From Acuticoccus yangtzensis (lineage in GTDB: Bacteria; Pseudomonadota; Alphaproteobacteria; Rhizobiales; Amorphaceae), in assembly GCF_001927245.1 (NCBI RefSeq), contig NZ_MJUX01000001.1, positions 558,001 through 622,000 on the forward strand: a DNA stretch of 64,000 bases, in the 5' to 3' direction. This document shows positions 50,185 through 58,789 of this stretch, piece after piece. Each line of letters opens with the position of its first letter. The stretch's first letter is position 1. Under the pieces are notes generated by a model. The model worked only from the letters and a program-made list of their open reading frames with translations, was not told the DNA's origin and ran no database searches. The translations under genes were made by a program, and so were the position numbers.

Positions 50185-51314
50185 ACGCGGCCGCCGCCGA
50201 GGCGCCCGTCGGCACCTGCCCGCTGTTCGGCCGCTGCGGCGGGTGCAGCCATCTGGACCGCCCCGCCGACCTCTACGCGGCCGAGAAGGAGCGCCACGTG
50301 GCCGCGGCGCTCGCCGGGCGCGGTGTCACGGCGGCGGTGTCGCCGCTCCTGCGCCTGCCTTTCGCCAGCCGCCGCCGCGCCACGTTCACGGCCGTGCACG
50401 ACAAGGGCGGCGTGAAGATCGGCTACCAGGCCGCCCGCTCGCACGAGGTGGTGGACGTCGCCTTCTGTCCGGCGCTGGACCCGGACCTTGCCGCCGCCCT
50501 GCCGCGCATCCGCGCCATCGGCACCGCGGCGGCCGCGGGAGGGCGCGCTCGCATGACCGCGACGCTGACGGCGAACGGCGTCGACCTCACCATCACCCGC
50601 GAGACGAAGACCCCCGCGCGCCGCAAGCCGCCGCGCGGCGCCAAGGGCAAGCGGCGCGATGGGCCCGGCCCGCTGCTCATCGAACCGCCGACCGAGACCG
50701 GCCCCGGCGCGCTCGTGCGCGTGATGGTGGACGGTGACCTCTCCTTTATGACCGAGCCGCCGGTGGTGGTGTTCGCCGGTGTCGCCGTCCCCTTCCCGTC
50801 CGGCGCCTTCCTGCAGGCGAGCCGCGCCGGCGAGGCGGCGATGATCCGCCTCGTCACGGAGGCGATGGCGGGCGCTGAGAACGTGGCCGACCTCTTCTGC
50901 GGCCTCGGCACCTTCGCCGTGCCGCTGACCGCCTCGGCGAAGGTGCTGGCGGCAGAGATCGACGGTCCCGCCCTCGAAGCGCTGCGGGCCGGGATGGCCC
51001 ACACCACCGGCCGCAGAGCCCTAACCGCCGTCAGCCGCAACCTGATGCACCATCCCCTGTCGCCGCAGGAGCTGAAGGGGATCGACGGCGTCGTCTTCGA
51101 CCCGCCCCGCGCCGGGGCCGAGGCGGTGGCGCGCGAGCTCGCCCGCTCCGATGTGCCGCGCCTCGCCGCCGTCTCCTGCGAGCCCGCGACGCTCGCCCGC
51201 GACCTCGCGATGCTGACCGAAGGCGGGTACAAAATCACGCAGGTGGTGCCCGTCGACCAGTTCGTCGGCACGGCCCATATCGAGGTGGTGGCAACCCTCG
51301 AGCGCGAGCGTTGA
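50181..51314 (+). CDS. Class I RNA (uracil-C5)-methyltransferase, RlmD/RumA family with Fe-S cluster
   Basis: A 377-residue enzyme starting at GTG 50181, overlapping the tlyA stop. The N-terminus has CPLFGRCGGCSHL (C-x5-C-x2-C) and a fourth Cys in VAFCPALD, the 4Fe-4S site of RlmD. There is no TRAM domain in front. The SAM domain has ENVADLFCGLGTFAVPL (about 232), and the catalytic region FDPPRAGAEAV followed by AAVSCEPATLARDLAML with the nucleophilic Cys (about 332). It should form m5U in 23S rRNA or tRNA; which uracil is uncertain. A basic linker (RRKPPRGAKGKRR) at about 140-155 is unusual. Confidence 0.9.
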   Translation: MNAAAAEAPVGTCPLFGRCGGCSHLDRPADLYAAEKERHVAAALAGRGVTAAVSPLLRLPFASRRRATFTAVHDKGGVKIGYQAARSHEVVDVAFCPALDPDLAAALPRIRAIGTAAAAGGRARMTATLTANGVDLTITRETKTPARRKPPRGAKGKRRDGPGPLLIEPPTETGPGALVRVMVDGDLSFMTEPPVVVFAGVAVPFPSGAFLQASRAGEAAMIRLVTEAMAGAENVADLFCGLGTFAVPLTASAKVLAAEIDGPALEALRAGMAHTTGRRALTAVSRNLMHHPLSPQELKGIDGVVFDPPRAGAEAVARELARSDVPRLAAVSCEPATLARDLAMLTEGGYKITQVVPVDQFVGTAHIEVVATLERER

Positions 51315-51350
51315 CGCCGACCGGGCGTAAGCGCTGACGCCAACGGAGCG

Positions 51351-52430
51351 ATGACGATGACGCCAGTGGAGCGGCTCGCCCTTCGGACGCGGTTCGGATT
51401 GACCCAGGCGGCGCGCGTCGGCTGGTACGCGGCGCAGAACCGTGCGGGTGTGCGCGCCGGACGGGAGGCCGGCGAGGGTCTGCCGCCGCCGCCCAAACCG
51501 GTCATCGAGGCGCCGGCGGGCGTCCCGGAGCGGGCCACGCTGCTGAAGCAGGTTCGCCAGCTTCTCGCCCGCGATCTCGCCAACATCGAAGCCGGGCTCT
51601 ACCCGATGCCGAAGGACGAGCCGGACGGGCTGCGCGGCATGTTCGCCCGGCGCGACCTCTACCTGAAGGACATTCCGGCGATCGTGCGCCGCCGCGCCAC
51701 GGGATCGCACCAGGAGCTGGACCGCAGCGGCGCCACGCGCCCGCGTTATTACATGCAGAACTTCCACTTCCAGACCGACGGGTGGATGAGCGAGGAGTCT
51801 GCAAAGCTCTACGACACGCAGGTCGAAACGCTGTTCTTCGGCGCGGCCGCCGCGATGCGCCGCCAGGGCCTGGTGCCGATCGCCGAGATGGTGCGCGCTC
51901 GCGACCAGCGCCGCCTCAAGATGCTCGACGTCGCGTCCGGCTCCGGCGCCTTCCTGGCCGATGTTCGCCACGCCTTCCCGCGCCTTCCGGTGATCGCCAG
52001 CGACCTGTCGGAGCCTTATCTGGGGCTGGCGCGGCAGCGGGTGCGGCGCGCGGGCGGTGCGGCGCTGAGCGGTGCGGTCGTCGGCGCGGCGGAAGCGCTG
52101 CCCTTCGCGGCGGATACGTTCGACCTCGTGTCCAACATCTACCTTTTCCACGAATTGCCGCCGAAGGTGCGGCCGCTGGTGGCGGGTGAACTGGCGCGTG
52201 TCTTGTCACCCGGCGGTCGTCTGATTGTCATTGATAGTTTACAGACAGGCGATAACTTGGAGCTGGATGGCCTGCTCGAACTCTTCCCTCAGCTTTTTCA
52301 CGAGCCCTACTACCGGTCCTATGTGACGGAGGACATGATCGGGCTGTTCGAAGGGCGAGGCCTCACGCTTGTGGCCAGTTGGGCAGCATTCGTCTCGAAA
52401 GTGATGGTGTTCGAAAAAGCACCACGCTGA
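51351..52430 (+). CDS. Class I SAM-dependent methyltransferase (UbiE-like)
   Basis: A 359-residue protein. About 150 residues of helical N-terminal domain precede the methyltransferase fold. Motif I is LKMLDVASGSGAFLADVRHAFP (about 188), motif II VIASDLSEPYLGLARQRV, and FDLVSNIYLFHELPPKVRP plus LSPGGRLIVIDSL complete the UbiE-like core. Substrate unknown; the DNA gives no help beyond proximity to RNA methyltransferases. A second ATG 6 bases downstream is possible. The tail has lower GC content (52215-52260) than its surroundings. Confidence 0.85.
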   Translation: MTMTPVERLALRTRFGLTQAARVGWYAAQNRAGVRAGREAGEGLPPPPKPVIEAPAGVPERATLLKQVRQLLARDLANIEAGLYPMPKDEPDGLRGMFARRDLYLKDIPAIVRRRATGSHQELDRSGATRPRYYMQNFHFQTDGWMSEESAKLYDTQVETLFFGAAAAMRRQGLVPIAEMVRARDQRRLKMLDVASGSGAFLADVRHAFPRLPVIASDLSEPYLGLARQRVRRAGGAALSGAVVGAAEALPFAADTFDLVSNIYLFHELPPKVRPLVAGELARVLSPGGRLIVIDSLQTGDNLELDGLLELFPQLFHEPYYRSYVTEDMIGLFEGRGLTLVASWAAFVSKVMVFEKAPR

Positions 52431-52504
52431 AGACGGCTCCAGCTGCTAGGGTGAAGTCGTCGTTGGCTTAAGACAACACGCCCGCTTCGGGCGGCAGAGC
52501 TGAT

Positions 52505-52900
52505 ATGAAACGTGTGCCCAACAGTTTTCGCAAAACGATGCTGATTGCGCTCGGCATCGTCTGCCTCATCGTGGGGGCGATCACCGCCCCCACACCACTG
52601 CCGACCGGCGTGCCTTTGCTCGCCATCGGCATCGTGCTGCTGGTGACCCTGTCGCAGACGGCACGGCTTTATGTGCGCCGCCTGCGCGCGCTGTCCGGCC
52701 CGGTCGACCGGGGCTTTGCCTTCGTGGAGACGCGCACCGGCCGGCAGATGTCCACCGTGCTGCGCCGCACCCGCCCGCTCGCCCGGAAGATCGAGGCGAA
52801 AGCGGCGATGAAGGCGGCCACCGCCGCCATCGCCTCCGTGCGCGCCCGCCACCAGAGCACGGCCCCATCCGGTTCGGCCCCCGCCCCCGGCGCCGACTGA
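52505..52900 (+). CDS. Small membrane protein with PGPGW-like segment
   Basis: A 131-residue protein. Two hydrophobic stretches (about 13-28 IALGIVCLIVGAITA and 34-52 TGVPLLAIGIVLLVTLS) flank TPLPTGVP, like the putative PGPGW transmembrane family, in which two helices are joined by a Pro/Gly turn. The remaining 75 residues are basic (RRLRALSGPVDRGF, RRTRPLARKIEAK) and probably cytosolic. The function is not known. Confidence 0.7.
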   Translation: MKRVPNSFRKTMLIALGIVCLIVGAITAPTPLPTGVPLLAIGIVLLVTLSQTARLYVRRLRALSGPVDRGFAFVETRTGRQMSTVLRRTRPLARKIEAKAAMKAATAAIASVRARHQSTAPSGSAPAPGAD

Positions 52901-53006
52901 CACCGGAGCGCCCGGCAGACCTGATCGAACGCGCCGGACAGGCCCGACAGCGTGCAGGACTGGCCCGGTGAAGGCCCGTCGGAGCCCCGTCGGCACGACA
53001 TTAACA

Positions 53007-53062
53007 CAACCGTTTGACGCCGCCGCTGGGTTGCCCGAGAAGAGGGCCAAACTCACGGAGGA
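53007..53062 (+). promoter_or_regulatory. Possible structured leader (pseudoknot) before metY
   Basis: In the metY leader, CAACC (53007-53011) can pair with GGTTG (53029-53033), and GTTTG in the loop (53012-53016) can pair with CAAAC (53048-53052) just before the GGAGG ribosome-binding site (53057-53061). This is the arrangement of small SAM-sensing pseudoknot riboswitches that guard methionine genes in alphaproteobacteria. The consensus nucleotides of the SAM-II class are not clearly met and the first loop would be zero bases long, so this is a hypothesis only. Confidence 0.3.
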
Positions 53063-53068
53063 AACGTC

Positions 53069-54349
53069 ATGGCCGCTCACGAGCCCGGCTTCAACACCCT
53101 CTCGATCCACGCCGGGGCCCAGCCGGACCCGACGACGGGCGCCCGCGCCACGCCGATCTACCAGACGACCTCGTTCGTGTTCGACGATGTCGACCACGCG
53201 GCGTCGCTGTTCGGCCTGCAGGCCTTCGGCAACATCTATACCCGCATCACCAACCCCACCAACGCGGTGCTGGAAGCGCGCGTCGCCGCGCTTGAAGGCG
53301 GCACGGCCGCGCTCGCCGTCGCCTCAGGCCACGCCGCGCAGCTCAACGTCCTCCACACGCTGATGACGCCGGGCGACGAACTCGTCGCCTCCAACAAGCT
53401 GTACGGCGGGTCGATCAACCAGTTCACCCACTCGTTCAAGAACTTCGGCTGGAATGTGAAGTGGGCGAACGCGGACGATCCCGCCTCCTTCGCCGCCGCC
53501 ATCACCGACAAGACGAAGGCCATCTTCATCGAGTCCATCGCCAACCCCGGCGGCGTGATCATGGACATCGAGGCGATCGCCAAGGTGGCGAAGGCCGCCA
53601 ACGTCCCGCTGATCGTCGATTCCACGATGGCGACGCCCTATCTGATCCGCCCGTTCGAGCACGGCGCCGACATCGTCGTCCACTCGGCGACGAAGTTCCT
53701 CGGCGGTCACGGCAACTCCATCGCCGGCGTGATCGTCGACGGCGGCACGTTCAACTGGGCCGGCGACGCGCGCTACCCGATGCTGTCGGCACCGCGTCCG
53801 GAATATGACGGGATGGTGGTGGCCGAGACCTTCGGCAACTTCGCCTTCGCCATCGCCGCGCGCGTGCTCGGCCTGCGCGACCTGGGCGCCGCGCTGTCGC
53901 CGATGAACGCCTTCCTGGTGCTGACCGGTATCGAGACGCTGGCGCTTCGCATGCAGCGCCACTGCGAGAACGCGCAGAAGGTCGCCGAATTCCTGTCGAC
54001 GCACCCGAAGGTGTCGTGGGTCAGCTATCCGGGCCTTCCGGGCGACAAGTATCACGAGCTGGCCAAGAAATATTGCCCGAACGGCTCGGGCGCGGTGTTC
54101 ACCTTCGGCCTCGCCGGCGGTTACGACGCGGGCGTGTCGCTGGTCTCCAACCTGGAGCTGTTCTCGCACCTCGCCAACATCGGCGATACGCGCTCGCTGG
54201 TGATCCACCCGGCGTCGACCACCCATCGCCAGCTTTCCACCGAGGCGAAGGTCGCCGCGGGCGCGGGACCGGACGTGGTGCGCGTGTCGATCGGGCTGGA
54301 GACGGTCGAGGACATCATCGCCGACCTCGACAAGGCGCTGAACGCCTGA
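53069..54349 (+). CDS. metY: O-acetylhomoserine aminocarboxypropyltransferase (PLP enzyme)
   Basis: A 426-residue PLP-dependent enzyme of the Cys/Met metabolism family that joins sulfide (or methanethiol) to O-acetylhomoserine, giving homocysteine. The PLP lysine is in VHSATKFLGGHGNSIAG (about 208); upstream YGGSINQFTHSFKNFG and PLIVDSTMATPYLIRP are typical of the longer MetY branch, and NIGDTRSLVIHPASTTHRQL closes the site. GGAGG before ATG 53069. The homocysteine methyltransferase 16 kb upstream could use its product. A terminator follows. Confidence 0.94.
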   Translation: MAAHEPGFNTLSIHAGAQPDPTTGARATPIYQTTSFVFDDVDHAASLFGLQAFGNIYTRITNPTNAVLEARVAALEGGTAALAVASGHAAQLNVLHTLMTPGDELVASNKLYGGSINQFTHSFKNFGWNVKWANADDPASFAAAITDKTKAIFIESIANPGGVIMDIEAIAKVAKAANVPLIVDSTMATPYLIRPFEHGADIVVHSATKFLGGHGNSIAGVIVDGGTFNWAGDARYPMLSAPRPEYDGMVVAETFGNFAFAIAARVLGLRDLGAALSPMNAFLVLTGIETLALRMQRHCENAQKVAEFLSTHPKVSWVSYPGLPGDKYHELAKKYCPNGSGAVFTFGLAGGYDAGVSLVSNLELFSHLANIGDTRSLVIHPASTTHRQLSTEAKVAAGAGPDVVRVSIGLETVEDIIADLDKALNA

Positions 54350-54372
54350 CGGCGCTCGGCCGCTGACGCAAA

Positions 54373-54400
54373 GAAGGCGGCCTTTCGGGGCCGCCTTTTT
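54373..54400 (+). terminator. Rho-independent terminator after metY
   Basis: GGCGGCC and GGCCGCC form a 7-bp stem around TTTCGG, followed by five Ts. It lies 24 bases after the metY stop and just before the convergent ctaA stop, and the upstream AA tract gives weak bidirectional potential. Confidence 0.9.
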
Positions 54401-54423
54401 CGTTCGCGTGGTGGAATGCCGCC

Positions 54424-55488
54424 TCAGGCTTTGCGGCGGGTCAGGCGGGTCGACGTGTCGACCGTGACCCACAGGATGACGGCCGCCACGAACTGATGCG
54501 TCAGCGCCAGATGCAGCGGGACCCGCATGACGACGACCGCGACGCCGATGGCGACCTGCAGGGTGACTAGGGCGGCGAGCGCCACGGAGGCCCCCCGCAC
54601 GGCGCCCGCCCGCCACGCCGCCAGCGCGAACGCGACGACGGCGAGGAAGACGACATAGCCGAGGATGCGGTGGTCGAACTGCACGGTCAGCGGATTTTCG
54701 AGCATGTTCATCCACCAGGGCGAAAGGTTGCCGAGGCCTTCGGGGATCAGCGCGCCGGCCATGGTGGGCCACTCGTCGGAGGCGAGTCCGGCGTCCATCC
54801 CGGCGACGAGGGCGCCGAGGAAGATCTGCCCCAGCACCAGGAAGGGCAGCACCTTGCCGAGCGCGGTCACCGCGCCGGGTGCCGCCGCCGTCGCCCGTCG
54901 TCCCGCGGCCCGCGCGGAAAGCCACACCGCCAGGGAGAGGATGATACATGCCAGCGTCAGATGCACCGCGAGGCGGTAGTGGCTCACGTCCACCCGCTCG
55001 GTGAGGCCCGAGGTGACCATCCACCAGCCGACCGCGCCCTGAAGGCCGCCGAGCGCCAAAAGGCCGAGCGCCCACGGCTTCAGCCACCCCGGAAGCATGC
55101 CGCGCAGCCAGAAGAAGGCGAGAGGCAGCGCGAAGACGAGGCCGATGGAGCGCGCCACCAGCCGGTGCGCCCATTCCCAGTAGAAGATGGCCTTGAACTC
55201 GTCGAGCGACATGCCGCGGTTGACGAGCTGATATTCGGGGATCTGCCGGTAGAGGGCGAGCGCGTCCTGCCAGGCCGCCTCGCTGAGCGGTGGGATCACG
55301 CCGACGATCGGCTCCCACTCGGTGATCGAGAGGCCCGAATCGGTGAGCCGCGTGCCGCCGCCGACCACCAGCGTGGCGATGACGAAGGCGGCCACGACGC
55401 GCAGCCACCATACGACAGCGCGGTGTGCGCGTTCGGTTCGGGCGGGCCGGGTTCTGGCAATGTCGGAGTGCAGGCTTTGCGTATCCAT
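54424..55488 (-). CDS. ctaA: Haem A synthase (COX15/CtaA family)
   Basis: A 354-residue inner-membrane enzyme with eight helices that oxidises haem O to haem A for aa3-type cytochrome oxidase. ATG 55488 is used (MDTQSLHS). Characteristic parts are GGGTRLTDSGLSITEWEPIVGVIPPL (in part, about 45-65), YWEWAHRLVARSIG (haem-binding His), VSHYRLAVHLTLA, VQFDHRILGYVVF and LHLALTHQFVAAVIL with the remaining His ligands. It belongs to the alphaproteobacterial/mitochondrial type without the cysteine pairs of Gram-positive CtaA. Confidence 0.95.
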   Translation of the reverse strand: MDTQSLHSDIARTRPARTERAHRAVVWWLRVVAAFVIATLVVGGGTRLTDSGLSITEWEPIVGVIPPLSEAAWQDALALYRQIPEYQLVNRGMSLDEFKAIFYWEWAHRLVARSIGLVFALPLAFFWLRGMLPGWLKPWALGLLALGGLQGAVGWWMVTSGLTERVDVSHYRLAVHLTLACIILSLAVWLSARAAGRRATAAAPGAVTALGKVLPFLVLGQIFLGALVAGMDAGLASDEWPTMAGALIPEGLGNLSPWWMNMLENPLTVQFDHRILGYVVFLAVVAFALAAWRAGAVRGASVALAALVTLQVAIGVAVVVMRVPLHLALTHQFVAAVILWVTVDTSTRLTRRKA

Positions 55489-55709
55489 GGGGCGAGATCT
55501 ATCGCCGCCCGCCGCCCTTGCCAAAGCCTTTGTTCGCCGGCGCCATCATGCCGCGCCCGTGCCGCGGCACGATCGTGCGGCGCGGGCTTGCCGGCGCCGG
55601 CGCGATCCGTGAGAAGGCATCGGCGGGCGGGTGGTCGCGCTGCGCCCAGCGGGCGGTACGCACCGCTCAGGATCCGGCACGCGGCACGGGAAGGAGACGC
55701 GCTTTGAGC

Positions 55710-55904
55710 ATGAGGCTTCGCAAGTTCATCGGAACGATCATCACGGTGAGCTTCCTTCTGATTTACTGCCTCATGGCGATGGTGTTGGCCGCGCGGCTGC
55801 TGCCGGGCACCAGCGGCGTCGTGCAGCTCGGCTACTACGCCGTGGCGGGGCTTCTCTGGGTGATTCCGGTCGGCCTCCTCATCAAATGGATGCAGCGCGA
55901 GTGA
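55710..55904 (+). CDS. DUF2842 small membrane protein
   Basis: A 64-residue protein from ATG 55710 (MRLRKFIGTIITVSF), or 66 residues if a TTG 6 bases upstream is used; AAGGAGAC lies at 55690-55697, closer to the TTG. Two helices: about 8-27 and 38-58 (YYAVAGLLWVIPVGLLIKWM), ending MQRE. This matches DUF2842, a small protein found in most alphaproteobacteria, often near ctaA, of unknown function. Its stop is directly followed by the convergent stop of the next gene. Confidence 0.85.
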   Translation: MRLRKFIGTIITVSFLLIYCLMAMVLAARLLPGTSGVVQLGYYAVAGLLWVIPVGLLIKWMQRE

Positions 55905-56474
55905 TCACGACGCGCGGCGCGCCTTGTTTCGGCGCTTGCCGAGGCTGGTGATGGCTTTGATCAGAAGGATGGCGAGGCTGGCGGCCAGGGTGACGTAGGC
56001 GACGGCGAGGCCCCATTGGCCCTCGGTCGTGTGAGTGAGGCGATAATGCTGGCTGCTGGCGCTGGCGGCGAGACGGTCGCGCACCCCGCTGGCGATGGTG
56101 TGCCCTGCGAGCATCTGGCCCGACGAGACGCGGATCCGCACGGTTCCCGGCGCCTCCTGCTCGACCTCCACCGCGCGCACCATGCGTTCGACATCGGCCA
56201 TGCGCGCATCCTGTCCCGCCGTTGCGGCGTCTGCGAGACTGCGGCCGTCGTCCGCGAACGCCGCTCCCGGATGAGCCGGCTGGATCGCGGCGAGCATGGC
56301 GGGGGTGAACGTGTCGAGCGCGTCGACGATGGCGCCGTCGCGCGCGGCGCGGACGTGGGCGGGGTCGACCGGGCCATCGAAGGTCATCGTGATTTCGATG
56401 GTCGAACGCGGGCTGAACGGGTGGGCGAGCACGGCGGCGAGGCTCATGACCGCCAGGACCACCAATCGGCGCAT
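55905..56474 (-). CDS. Secreted/membrane-anchored protein of unknown function
   Basis: A 189-residue protein with an N-terminal signal peptide (about 1-17, ending VLAHPFS) and one C-terminal membrane helix (about 155-175, LAVAYVTLAASLAILLIKAI), followed by a basic cytoplasmic tail (GKRRNKARRAS). The domain between is about 130 residues of mixed strand/helix character starting RSTIEITMTFDGPVDPAHV. I do not recognise the family. Its stop abuts that of DUF2842. Confidence 0.65.
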   Translation of the reverse strand: MRRLVVLAVMSLAAVLAHPFSPRSTIEITMTFDGPVDPAHVRAARDGAIVDALDTFTPAMLAAIQPAHPGAAFADDGRSLADAATAGQDARMADVERMVRAVEVEQEAPGTVRIRVSSGQMLAGHTIASGVRDRLAASASSQHYRLTHTTEGQWGLAVAYVTLAASLAILLIKAITSLGKRRNKARRAS

Positions 56475-56603
56475 GGGGCTCTCCTGTCTGAGACCGGATC
56501 AGCCTAGCGGACGGCCCTGTCACGAAGCTTCGTGGAATTCGGATAGGTTCGTGTCGCAAATGCTTGCACCCGCGCCGTGAACCCGTTAGATGCTGGCCTT
56601 GCT

Positions 56604-56680
<77 letters not shown>

Positions 56681-57133
56681 TTTTCCTCACCCGTTTCAAT
56701 CTGATGATTTTCTTGCGAGGCCAGCTCATGTTGGCCTCCGCGCAATGCTGTGACGGTTGTCGCTGATGGGTGAGGAATCCGCCCGGAGCAGCTACCGGCT
56801 TCACGCGTCGGTGGTTTTGCAATCATTTCGCGCCGCGCGGGAAGCTTGAGGGCGCCTCAACCCTCAAGGCGACTGCTCGGGCCGCCGCTGACATTCCTGC
56901 ACCCTTTGCGATGATGAGCCTCGGTCCCGGCCGCCGCCTCGATGCCCAGCGCGCCCGCATCGCCGACAGCCTTAGATGCTTCCAATGCAGCGCAATTTAA
57001 GATAATATTGAGTGGCAGGTTCACGTTGAACCTGCATGTTTTAAGTCTTTTCGATACCCCGCGGCCCTGCCCGCATCACGATTATCGCGACACTGCCGCG
57101 TGGGACCGGCATTGGTCGGAACGGATTTCAACC
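56681..57133. other. Long gap between tRNA-Pro and the DyP/P450 operon; holds the operon promoter
   Basis: About 450 bases. 56690-56750 and 56985-57060 have visibly less G+C than the neighbourhood. GATAAT (57001-57006) could act as a -10 element, though no good -35 is seen. A perfect inverted repeat lies at 57015-57035, just downstream. The frame of the first operon gene is open across 56942-57133, so a longer product is possible, but ATG 57134 gives the natural start. Confidence 0.5.
57015..57035. promoter_or_regulatory. Inverted repeat GCAGGTTCA-CGT-TGAACCTGC, probable operator
   Basis: Nine-base arms are perfect reverse complements with a 3-base centre. It lies 99 bases before the first gene of the DyP/P450 operon and directly after a GATAAT box, the usual place for repressor binding by a TetR/GntR/MarR-type dimer. 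There is no regulator gene in the operon. A weak hairpin terminator is the alternative (few Ts follow). Confidence 0.55.
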
Positions 57134-58786
57134 ATGCGCCAGACGACCCTTTGCGTTCCGCTCGACGTTCGGCCCGAAAGCACGGAACGCCTCTCCGCGC
57201 TGATCGAGCTTTTGCGGCGCCGCGAAGATCGCCCGCACATCGGCGCCGCCGACAACTTCGCGCTTCTCAGCCGGGCCGTCCCCACGCTGCACTTCATGTC
57301 GCTCAGCGTCTTCGAGCATCAATCATTCGACCCGATCTTTATCATCGAGGCCAATTTCGACGGGCGACCGGGACCGTTCTGGGCCCAGCTGGAAGCGCAG
57401 ATGGGCGAGGATCTGCGCGAAATGCTGCGGTGCTGCAAAGAGCCCTTCGACCGAACCCGCAACCTCTACTGCGCGATCACCGCGGAGGGATCACGGGTGC
57501 CCGTCGCACCCTATCTCGAAGCGTCCACCCAGCGGCCGAGCGTTTTTCACCACGGCAACCGCGGCCTGACGCGCGACCGCATCATCGCCGAAGCCAAGCT
57601 GTTCAGGGCCCTGCGCGAGGAACTCGACAAGCCACAGAACCAGGGAGCGCAGCCCTACCGCGGCGCCGAACCGGAAGACGTTCGGGACCGTCTCTACCAA
57701 AAGATGCTGCCCGAGCACCCCTGGCTCGGCACGCCTGGCCCCCCGCGCGTGAGCGGGACCGAGCGCTTCTTGGACATCAGCCGACTGTTCTTGTTCGCCA
57801 CGATGGTCGTCGGAGCCCTCGCCATCCCCGGCATCCTCATGGCGGCGATCCTTCAGACACCCATCTACCTCGCCGGCGTGGCGCTCTTCGCCCTCGTCGG
57901 GATCTACCTCATCGCCCGAGACCGCGCCCCGCTGCCCGGAACGGAGGTGAAGACGACCTTCAGCCTCCTCGGCTACCTGTTGAAGCATGCGCCGCTGGTT
58001 CTGTCGGTGCTGCTGCTGCCGGCCGCCATCTTGACCGTGGTGCTGACGGCAGTCGCGCTCAGCCTCGTCGGCCTCTACGGCGCGATCACCGGGCTCACGG
58101 GCGAGATGGAGGCTTTCCTCTGGCCGGTCTCGCGTGCGGTCATCCTCGGCGTCCTCGGTATCGTGTCGACCACGCCGTACCTCGTGTGGTGGCTCCGCCG
58201 GCTCGAGATGCGCGACCACTCGCAGGACTCGCCGCACGTGGACGACGACATCGCCACGCAGATGGCGCGTTACGAGGACTGGGTCTCGCAAAACCATATG
58301 GGCTCGATCGTCCTGATCCGTCCGGGCGTTTTGCGCAGCATCATCATCCGCTACGGCCACATGGGCCTTGGCCTTCTTCTGAGGGTGACCGCGACGAACG
58401 GCTACCTCGGAAGCATGCGCACGGTGCATTTCGCGCATTGGGCTTTCCTGAACAACGGCAGCCGTCTGCTCTTCCTCTCCAACTTCGACCAGAGCTGGGG
58501 CTCCTATCTCGACGACTTCATCGAGAAAGCCCATGTCGGCCTGACGCTCGCCTGGGGCTGCGGGGTCGGTTTCCCGCCGACACGCTTCCTTATCTTCGAC
58601 GGCGCCAGCCATGGGCGGCGTTTCAAGGCGTGGGCCCTCGCCTCCCGCGCGGTGAGCCGCTTCTGGTACTCGGCTTATCCCGATCTTTCGGTCGATCAGA
58701 TCGAGCGCAATCACCGGCTCGCCGAAGGTCTGCGCAACGGCCCGCTGAACCGCGCCGACAGCCGCACCTGGATGAAGGATCTCTGA
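57134..58786 (+). CDS. Membrane protein with duplicated alpha/beta module, linked to DyP and P450 (unknown function)
   Basis: A 550-residue protein from ATG 57134 (MRQTTLCVPLDVRPEST). N-terminal soluble half (about 1-160) and C-terminal soluble half (about 400-550) appear to be copies of one module: LHFMSLSVFEH...FIIEANFDGRPGPFWAQLE near 52-90 and VHFAHWAFLNNGSRLLFLSNFDQSWGSYLDDF near 430-465 (in part) share the H-F, [EN]-x-NFD, then acidic-helix pattern. Between them are about five or six helices (about 215-260, 282-325, 327-350). Similar proteins of unknown role accompany DyP-type peroxidases in other bacteria, from memory. The peroxidase start is 3 bases after its stop, so it belongs to the same operon. 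Confidence 0.8.
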   Translation: MRQTTLCVPLDVRPESTERLSALIELLRRREDRPHIGAADNFALLSRAVPTLHFMSLSVFEHQSFDPIFIIEANFDGRPGPFWAQLEAQMGEDLREMLRCCKEPFDRTRNLYCAITAEGSRVPVAPYLEASTQRPSVFHHGNRGLTRDRIIAEAKLFRALREELDKPQNQGAQPYRGAEPEDVRDRLYQKMLPEHPWLGTPGPPRVSGTERFLDISRLFLFATMVVGALAIPGILMAAILQTPIYLAGVALFALVGIYLIARDRAPLPGTEVKTTFSLLGYLLKHAPLVLSVLLLPAAILTVVLTAVALSLVGLYGAITGLTGEMEAFLWPVSRAVILGVLGIVSTTPYLVWWLRRLEMRDHSQDSPHVDDDIATQMARYEDWVSQNHMGSIVLIRPGVLRSIIIRYGHMGLGLLLRVTATNGYLGSMRTVHFAHWAFLNNGSRLLFLSNFDQSWGSYLDDFIEKAHVGLTLAWGCGVGFPPTRFLIFDGASHGRRFKAWALASRAVSRFWYSAYPDLSVDQIERNHRLAEGLRNGPLNRADSRTWMKDL

Positions 58787-58789
58787 CCC

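Noticed and set aside
52215-52260. A TTTACAGACAG sequence inside the UbiE-like gene resembling the operator elements at 30.6 kb
   Set aside because: It is within a coding region far from the locus, matches only the short core, and is explained by the codons present.
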